Shown in pieces: positions 58,696 through 64,000 of a stretch of DNA of 64,000 nt. The stretch's first letter is position 1. Each line of letters opens with the position of its first letter. This DNA is from Selenomonadales bacterium 4137-cl (lineage in GTDB: Bacteria; Bacillota; Negativicutes; Sporomusales; UBA7701), in assembly GCA_032334055.1 (NCBI GenBank), contig JAUOZS010000001.1, positions 904,501 to 968,500 on the forward strand, given 5' to 3'. The position numbers were made by a program, and so were the translations under genes. Under the pieces are notes generated by a model. It ran no database searches, was not told where the DNA came from, and saw nothing but the letters and a program-made list of their open reading frames with translations.

Positions 58696-60615
58696 TTAGC
58701 GCGACGCCTCATAGCGGAAAACCCCCACACCCAGGGGCCTCCGTGCCCCGATGCCCGCCGCCGGCCCCTCCGGGGCCGCCGTGCCGTCGAGTTCCCGCCG
58801 ATAGGCGGCGACCACTTCCCCGACATGTCCGGGACTGTAGTGCTGGCCTTCGATCCGGAAAGCTCCTATTCCGGCGGCGGCCAGCGGCGCCAGCCGCCCC
58901 GCCAGGCACAGATCGCGCCCGAACAGGATGTGGTTGCGGCAGTACTGATCGATCTTCACCGCATGGCGCTCGCCGGCGCTGTCCGTCAGCGCGAAATCCC
59001 CACCCTGGCACACGTCCCGGCATAGTCCGGCCGGCGTACCGTTTCCCAGCAGCGCCCGGGGCAAGCAATAATCCATCACCATCGCCTCCAACGGCCCGTG
59101 CACCACCACCTCCAGCGGCAACGGGCTGGCGGCCGCCATCGCCGCCGCCTGGAGGCCGGTGGCCTCCAGCGACACCGTCGCCCGGCTCACCCCCTGCCTA
59201 TTGAGCCAGCGGGCGGTCAGCGAATTGAACAGGTTGAACGAAAAATCGGCGTAGAGGGGGAGGGTGGTCAACTCGCCGGCCAGCCTCAACGCGCCGGGAT
59301 TGCTCACCATTACCCCGTGGGGCTTGAGCGCTTCCAGCAGCCTCAGCAGTACGGCGAGTTCGCCGCATTCCCGCTCCGTGGTGATACGCGGCGTAGTTAC
59401 CACCAGCGCCGCGCCGCGCGCCTCAGCCGTCGCCACGCCCGCGGCGATATCCGCCAGCGTCCACGGCCTGGCCGGCCGGAAAGCCTCGCCGCCGACGTAC
59501 GCCACGTCGGCGCCGTTCTCATATGCCGCCGCCAGCGCCTCCTTATCGGCCACCCGTACCGTCAGCAGGGCCCGTGCGGGCGCGGCGCCGCCAGCCACGA
59601 CCGCCGGCAGCCCGGCCGCCGGCGCCGCTGTCGAAGCCTCCTTCACCGCCTGGCTGAAGAAACGCGGCTCTCGCGCCCCGCTAAAACCCACCGCCGCCGC
59701 GCCGGGGTTGCCGAACGCGTAACACGTCGAAAAATCGCGCGCCCGGGCGGCGTGAAGCTCCCGCAACTCCGCCTGATCAGCGGCGTAGCCGGCAGGGTCG
59801 GCCAGGTAGCGGTCGATCGCCCGGCGGTAAAGGCCTGTTATCCGACCGACAAAATCGGCGGTCCGCATGCGCCCCTCGATCTTAAACGACACCACCCCCG
59901 CCTGGATGAGCTGCGGCAGGTGCAGATAAAGGCACATATCCTTGAGCGCCAGCTTATAAGGGCCAGGGTCGCGGTCCGCCGCCAGCGGCGCGTCCGCGGC
60001 CGTGAAGCCGTACGGCCAGCGGCAGGGCTTCAGGCAGCGGCCGCGGTTCGAGCTCTGGCCGAACACCACCCCCGAATGTAGGCACTGGCCGCTGTGGGCC
60101 ACGCACATATCCCCATGGACGAAATACTCCAGCTCGATCCCCGTCCGGTCCCGGATCAGCGTCAACTGAGCCAGCGACAACTCGCGGCTGAAAATCACCC
60201 TCGTCACCCCGTACTCCTGCAGCGTGCGCACCGCCGCCTCGTTGTGGGTGTTCATCATCACCGACGCATGGAGAGGCAGCTTCAGTCCCTCTGAGCGCGC
60301 AAGCTCCAGCAGGCAGGGGTCCTGGACGATCAACGCGTCCGGGCCGAGCTCCTGCAGGAAGGCCAGATAAGCGCGCAGCTCCGGCAGCTCGGCTTCGCTC
60401 ACGAGATTGTTCACCGTCACGTACAGGCGCACCCCGCGGGCGCGGGTGTACTCCACCGCCCGGGCGAGGCCGTCGTCGTCGAAATTGGCGTCCCGCCGGT
60501 GGAGGCGCATGTTGAAGCGCTTGCCGCCGAGGTAAACCGCGTCGGCCCCGGCTTCCACAGCCGCCTCCAGCGCATCCCACGTCCCGGCGGGGGCTAACAG
60601 CTCCACCTCACTCAT
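58696..60615 (-). CDS. U32-family peptidase / RNA-modification-type protein
   Basis: 639 aa with two TIM-barrel U32 modules. The first (about 1-300) has LLAPAGTWDALEAAVEAGADAVYLG and the Cys set HSGQCLHSGVVFGQSSNRGRC..C. The second (about 355-620) has ENGADVAYVGGEAF. Relatives (RlhA, TrhP/O) make hydroxycytidine or hydroxyuridine in rRNA and tRNA; older peptidase labels may be wrong. The start is ATG 60615 after GAGGGAAG; the frame is open to 60630. It overlaps the binding-protein gene by 8 bases. Confidence 0.85.
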   Translation of the reverse strand: MSEVELLAPAGTWDALEAAVEAGADAVYLGGKRFNMRLHRRDANFDDDGLARAVEYTRARGVRLYVTVNNLVSEAELPELRAYLAFLQELGPDALIVQDPCLLELARSEGLKLPLHASVMMNTHNEAAVRTLQEYGVTRVIFSRELSLAQLTLIRDRTGIELEYFVHGDMCVAHSGQCLHSGVVFGQSSNRGRCLKPCRWPYGFTAADAPLAADRDPGPYKLALKDMCLYLHLPQLIQAGVVSFKIEGRMRTADFVGRITGLYRRAIDRYLADPAGYAADQAELRELHAARARDFSTCYAFGNPGAAAVGFSGAREPRFFSQAVKEASTAAPAAGLPAVVAGGAAPARALLTVRVADKEALAAAYENGADVAYVGGEAFRPARPWTLADIAAGVATAEARGAALVVTTPRITTERECGELAVLLRLLEALKPHGVMVSNPGALRLAGELTTLPLYADFSFNLFNSLTARWLNRQGVSRATVSLEATGLQAAAMAAASPLPLEVVVHGPLEAMVMDYCLPRALLGNGTPAGLCRDVCQGGDFALTDSAGERHAVKIDQYCRNHILFGRDLCLAGRLAPLAAAGIGAFRIEGQHYSPGHVGEVVAAYRRELDGTAAPEGPAAGIGARRPLGVGVFRYEASR

Positions 60616-61462
60616 ACACTTCCCTCGCAATCGCTATCAAGTCCGCCGGCAGCACCAGCCCCAGTTGCCTTGCCGCCGCCGCGTTCAGGAATATATCCGG
60701 ATTCTCCGCCCTGCCCACCGGCAAGCTGCCCGGATCGGCGCCGGCGAGAATGCGGGCTGCCTGTCCGGCGCAGGCGTAACCCAGCTTATGGTGGTCGGCC
60801 GCCAGGGCGCCGACGGCGCCGGCGGCCACGTTGGCCGGACTGGACGCCACCACCGGCACCCCCGCGAGCTCGGCGTAATAAGCGACTGTCGCGAAATTCT
60901 CCTCCACCACCCGGCCGATAGGGAGAAAAAGAACATCAGGCTTTACAGCCAGTCTCTCATCGAAGGTGGACAGGTGGTCAGACCGCGAAACGGCAAAATT
61001 AATAATTTCATAGCTTCCCGCCGCTGCCGCGCGGAAATTTTCCGCCTCAAGCACTGCGTTGGCGTCGCCGTCGTGATAAAGCACCCCGACCGTGCGGGCC
61101 GCCGGGAGCAGCCGGCGTATGAACGCCACCTTCGCCGCCGCCGGCACCATGCCGGCCATGCCGGTCGCCTTGCCGGCCGCCAGCAGGCCGGCCCCCGCCG
61201 GGTCGAACACCGGCGTGAACACCACCGGAATCGACGCCGCCAGTTCCACGGCCGCCTTCGCCGCCGGCGTCGAACAGGCGAAGATCAGCTCGACACCCCT
61301 CCCGGCGAGTTCTGCCGCCAGCGCGGGCAGCAGGGCCGCATTGCCGTCGGCGTTCAGATAAGTAAACGCCGCGTTCGCGCCGCAGTCCTCTAAACCGGCC
61401 TTGAAGCCACGGACGGCGTCGTCGAGATGCTGGGTAAACTGGAGAATGCCTATATGCCGCAT
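60608..61462 (-). CDS. ABC-type substrate-binding-like protein without a signal peptide
   Basis: 284 aa, PF04392-type (ABC_sub_bind) two-lobed protein. It starts MRHIGILQFTQHLDDAVRGF, directly at the first beta strand, so it should stay in the cytoplasm. Visible features include ACSTPAAKAAVE, IPVVFTPVFDPAG and GVLYHDGDANAV. No permease or ATPase is in the window. It overlaps the U32 gene by 8 bases and may act as a cytosolic ligand-binding partner or sensor. The start is ATG 61462 after GGAGG. Confidence 0.75.
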   Translation of the reverse strand: MRHIGILQFTQHLDDAVRGFKAGLEDCGANAAFTYLNADGNAALLPALAAELAGRGVELIFACSTPAAKAAVELAASIPVVFTPVFDPAGAGLLAAGKATGMAGMVPAAAKVAFIRRLLPAARTVGVLYHDGDANAVLEAENFRAAAAGSYEIINFAVSRSDHLSTFDERLAVKPDVLFLPIGRVVEENFATVAYYAELAGVPVVASSPANVAAGAVGALAADHHKLGYACAGQAARILAGADPGSLPVGRAENPDIFLNAAAARQLGLVLPADLIAIAREVYE

Positions 61463-61660
61463 GCCAAAACCTCCATTTATAACCATATAAGGAATTCTGC
61501 ATAGCGAGAATAATCCCTTTCACGGAAAACATAATTTTCAGAGGATTTGACGCCCGCCTCACCGAAAATATATGCCATAGGGACAGCGGCGAGACCGTCC
61601 GGAACTTCGCAACCGGATGGCCGAAATCGCAGCATGATATCTCATTAAGGAGGAAAGACC

Positions 61661-62119
61661 ATGAAAACTATCGCCGTCGGCGACCTCGCGCCCGAATTCG
61701 CCCTCAAGGACAACCGGGGCGAACTTATCGAGCTTAAATCCTATCGGGGCAAAAAAGTGCTGCTTTCCTGGCACCCGCTCGCCTGGACGAGGGTCTGCGC
61801 CGAACAGATGAAAGCGCTGGAAGCCCGCCTGACCGACTTCGAACGCCTCAACACCGTACCGCTGGGGCTGAGTGTCGACTCGTACCCGTGCAAAAACGCC
61901 TGGGCGAAAGAACTTGAGATTGCCACCGTCAAGCTGCTCGCCGACTTCTGGCCCCATGGCGGGGCGGCCAAGGACTACGGGCTGTTCCGGGAGGCCGAGG
62001 GTTTCTCCCAGCGGGCCAACGTCATCCTCGACGAAAACGGCAAGGTGATCTGGGTAAAGCTCTATGATATCCCCCAGTTGCCCGACATCGACGAAGTTTT
62101 TGCCGTACTAAGCAAATAG
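61661..62119 (+). CDS. Peroxiredoxin (AhpC/TSA-type)
   Basis: 152-aa thiol peroxidase. The peroxidatic Cys lies in PLAWTRVCAEQM (PxxxTxxC) and a second Cys is in SYPCKNAWAKE. It removes hydroperoxides with thioredoxin-type donors. The ATG follows AAGGAGGAA. It is divergent from the U32 cluster and ends at a strong terminator. Confidence 0.92.
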   Translation: MKTIAVGDLAPEFALKDNRGELIELKSYRGKKVLLSWHPLAWTRVCAEQMKALEARLTDFERLNTVPLGLSVDSYPCKNAWAKELEIATVKLLADFWPHGGAAKDYGLFREAEGFSQRANVILDENGKVIWVKLYDIPQLPDIDEVFAVLSK

Positions 62120-62143
62120 CGGGGGATAATCTCCGCAGGCACA

Positions 62144-62180
62144 AAACCGGGGTTCCGGCTACGGAGCCCCGGTTTTTTTT
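62144..62180 (+). terminator. Terminator of the peroxiredoxin gene
   Basis: AAACCGGGGTTCCG/CGGAGCCCCGGTTT stem (about 62144-62174) with eight T at the end. Confidence 0.9.
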
Positions 62181-62303
62181 CGGCCGCGTCGCCGGACCCC
62201 GAAGACGAAAAGAGGACTAGCCGCCACGCGGGGAGAAAATGTCCTACAACGCAGAACGATGACGGCGTAACAGCCGGCGCAAACTCCGAAAGGAAACACC
62301 CCC

Positions 62304-64000
62304 ATGAGCAACTTCGTCCACCTCCACAACCACACCGAATTCAGCCTTCTCGACGGAGCCAGCCGCGTCGAGCGCCTCGTCGCCCGCGCCAAAGAACTCG
62401 GCATGCCCGCCGTCGCCATAACCGACCATGGCACCATGAGCGGCGTCATCGACTTCTACAAGCACGCCGTCAAAAAAGGCGTCAAACCCATAATCGGCTG
62501 CGAGGTCTACGTCGCGCCGCGTTCCAGGCTGGAGAAAACCACCGTCGAAGGCGAAGCCTACTACCACCTCGTCCTGCTGGCCGAAAACGCCGCCGGCTAC
62601 CGCAACCTCATGGAACTCGTCTCCCGCGCCCACACCGAGGGCTTCTACTATAAACCGCGCGTCGACAAAGAGCTCCTCCGCGAATACCACGACGGCCTCA
62701 TCGCCCTCAGCGCCTGCCTGGCGGGCGAGCTGCCCGCGCTCCTGCTCCGCGGCGACAGCGCCGGCGCCGAGTCCCTGGCCCGCGAATACGCCGCCATCTT
62801 CGGCCCCGGCAACTTCTTCATCGAGCTCCAGGACCACGGACTGCCTGAGCAGAAACAGGTCACCCCCATGCTCTCCGCCCTCGCCGCCAAAATCGGCGTC
62901 GGCCTCGTCGCCACCAACGATATCCACTACATCGACCGCCAGGACGCCGAAAGCCACGACGTCCTCCTCTGCATCCAGACCGGCAAAACGGTCGACGACG
63001 CCGGCCGCATGCGCTTTAACAGCAGCGAATTCTACCTCAAGAGCGGCGAAGAAATGGCGGCCCTGTTCGCCGCCTACCCCGAAGCCCTCGCCAACACCGT
63101 CCGCATCGCCGAACGCTGCGACCTCAGCCTCGAATTCGGCAGGCTCTTCCTGCCCGAATTCCCCATCCCCGCCGGCCTGACTCCCGAAGAATACCTTCGC
63201 CGCCTGTGCCTTGAAAGAATGCCCTCCCGCTATCCCGCCGCCGGCCAAACCGAAACCGACCGGCTCGACTACGAACTGTCCGTCATCGGCCAAATGGGCT
63301 TTGCCAGCTACTTCCTCATCGTCTGGGACTTCGTCAACTACGCCCGCCAGCAGGGCATCGCCGTCGGCCCCGGTCGCGGCTCGGCCGCCGGCAGCATCGT
63401 CGCCTACCTCCTCGGCATCACCAACATCGACCCCCTCAAATACGGCCTTCTTTTCGAGCGCTTCCTCAACCCCGAGCGGGTCACCATGCCCGATATCGAC
63501 ATCGACTTCTGCTACGTCAGGCGCGGCAAAATAATCGAATACGTCATCGAGCGCTACGGCGCCGACCGCGTAGCCCAGATCATCACCTTCGGCACCATGG
63601 CCGCCAAGGCCGCCATCCGCGACGTCGGCCGCGCCCTCAACATGCCATACGGCGACGTCGACCGCATCGCCAAACTCGTCCCCGGCGAGCTCGGCATCAC
63701 CCTCCACCGCGCCCTCGAAGTCAGTAGCGAACTCAAAACCCTCTACCAGGCCGACCCCGACATCAAAAAGCTCCTCGACCTCGCCATGAGCGTCGAAGGC
63801 CTGCCCCGCCACGCTTCCACCCACGCCGCCGGCGTCGTTATCGCCAACGAGCCCCTCACCCACTACGTCCCCCTCCAAAACTCCTCCGAAGGCTTCGTCA
63901 CCACCCAGTACGACAAAGACCGCATCGAAGAGATCGGCCTCCTCAAAATGGACCTCCTCGGGCTTAGGACGCTCACCGTCATCGGCGACGCCCTCGCCCT
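62304..64000 (+). CDS. dnaE: DNA polymerase III alpha subunit (partial, 5' part)
   Basis: The first ~565 codons of the main replicative polymerase; the gene runs past the right edge. The N-terminal PHP domain opens with HLHNHTEFSLLDGASR, with AITDHGTMSG and CEVYVAPRS. The polymerase part starts with GPGRGSAAGSIVAYLL and the catalytic PDIDIDF (MPDIDIDFCYVRRG). The PHP metal residues are intact, so 3'-5' proofreading by the PHP domain is possible. The ATG at 62304 follows AAAGGAAA. Confidence 0.95.
   Translation, partial: MSNFVHLHNHTEFSLLDGASRVERLVARAKELGMPAVAITDHGTMSGVIDFYKHAVKKGVKPIIGCEVYVAPRSRLEKTTVEGEAYYHLVLLAENAAGYRNLMELVSRAHTEGFYYKPRVDKELLREYHDGLIALSACLAGELPALLLRGDSAGAESLAREYAAIFGPGNFFIELQDHGLPEQKQVTPMLSALAAKIGVGLVATNDIHYIDRQDAESHDVLLCIQTGKTVDDAGRMRFNSSEFYLKSGEEMAALFAAYPEALANTVRIAERCDLSLEFGRLFLPEFPIPAGLTPEEYLRRLCLERMPSRYPAAGQTETDRLDYELSVIGQMGFASYFLIVWDFVNYARQQGIAVGPGRGSAAGSIVAYLLGITNIDPLKYGLLFERFLNPERVTMPDIDIDFCYVRRGKIIEYVIERYGADRVAQIITFGTMAAKAAIRDVGRALNMPYGDVDRIAKLVPGELGITLHRALEVSSELKTLYQADPDIKKLLDLAMSVEGLPRHASTHAAGVVIANEPLTHYVPLQNSSEGFVTTQYDKDRIEEIGLLKMDLLGLRTLTVIGDALA

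Noticed and set aside
1..64000. CRISPR arrays, tRNA and rRNA genes, insertion sequences
   Set aside because: None recognised on either strand. The repeats found are isolated palindromic elements, not regularly spaced arrays, and carry no transposase.

Overview
The window looks like chromosomal DNA of an anaerobic, spore-forming, diderm Bacillota of the Sporomusaceae (Negativicutes) type. This is inferred from gene content, not from a marker gene: two TRAP uptake systems, class II (B12-dependent) ribonucleotide reductase, SepF, a YlbF-family protein behind a SigH-like promoter, a T-box leader, HydG for [FeFe]-hydrogenase, split DUF2229 activase-related proteins, a CBO0543-family membrane protein and strong GGAGG ribosome sites with many TTG/GTG starts. 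Most of the window is G+C-rich. The first 7.4 kb is visibly A+T-richer (a sample line near 1021 is about 43% G+C against about 62% near 25021). No rRNA, tRNA, CRISPR, phage or insertion sequence was recognised.

Layout. 1-700: the end of an Fe-S nuclease/helicase-like gene and a 36-aa Cys-rich mini-gene on the minus strand. 695-7378: a sigma-54 activator with PAS domains, three ATGCA-N4-TGNAT sites, a -24/-12 promoter, then an SDR dehydrogenase, a DctPQM TRAP transporter and a zinc alcohol dehydrogenase. 7561-11239: a metallo-hydrolase and molybdenum (or tungsten) cofactor genes moaA, moaD-like, moaC, MOSC and mogA. 11261-13621: a tyrosine T-box leader and aroF-tyrA. 13605-18239: a secreted GDSL hydrolase, an MFS transporter, and hydG with its TM1266-type partner behind a long terminator-bearing leader. 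18575-25770: a DUF2229 pair, ferredoxin, YjbQ, DUF503, trmL, a TIM-barrel protein, a soluble chemoreceptor, ylbF-family and murB. 25881-31803: an RNase-like metallo-hydrolase, typA, nrdJ and sepF. 32075-41987: an IclR-controlled uronate operon (kduI, kdgF-like, TRAP, iron and zinc dehydrogenases, kduD, kdgA, kdgK). 42154-49958: HD-GYP protein, a DcuS/DcuR-type two-component system, a DASS anion symporter, malic enzyme and a second soluble chemoreceptor. 50028-57384: a beta-lactamase-fold lipoprotein, a class III CoA-transferase, small membrane proteins, a universal stress protein, an acyl-CoA dehydratase activase and a second DUF2229 pair. 57388-64000: an aminotransferase, a U32 peptidase with a signal-less ABC-type binding protein, a peroxiredoxin and the start of dnaE.

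How the parts work together. Two modules look like complete import-and-degrade units for organic acids: the uronate operon (import, isomerisation, reduction to 2-keto-3-deoxygluconate, phosphorylation, aldol cleavage) and the C4-dicarboxylate module (sensing, import, decarboxylation of malate). The sigma-54 TRAP operon follows the same logic for an unknown substrate.

The least explained signals are: (i) a four-copy family of long intergenic inverted repeats (11586-11706, 21059-21181, 31128-31244, 43228-43425) with a shared core and copy-specific complementary arms; (ii) the leader RNA upstream of the hydG operon; (iii) two small genes (303-413, 53021-53167); (iv) the enhancer-like triplet at 2387-2489, one copy of which sits inside a terminator hairpin; and (v) a MoaD-like protein without the C-terminal Gly-Gly.
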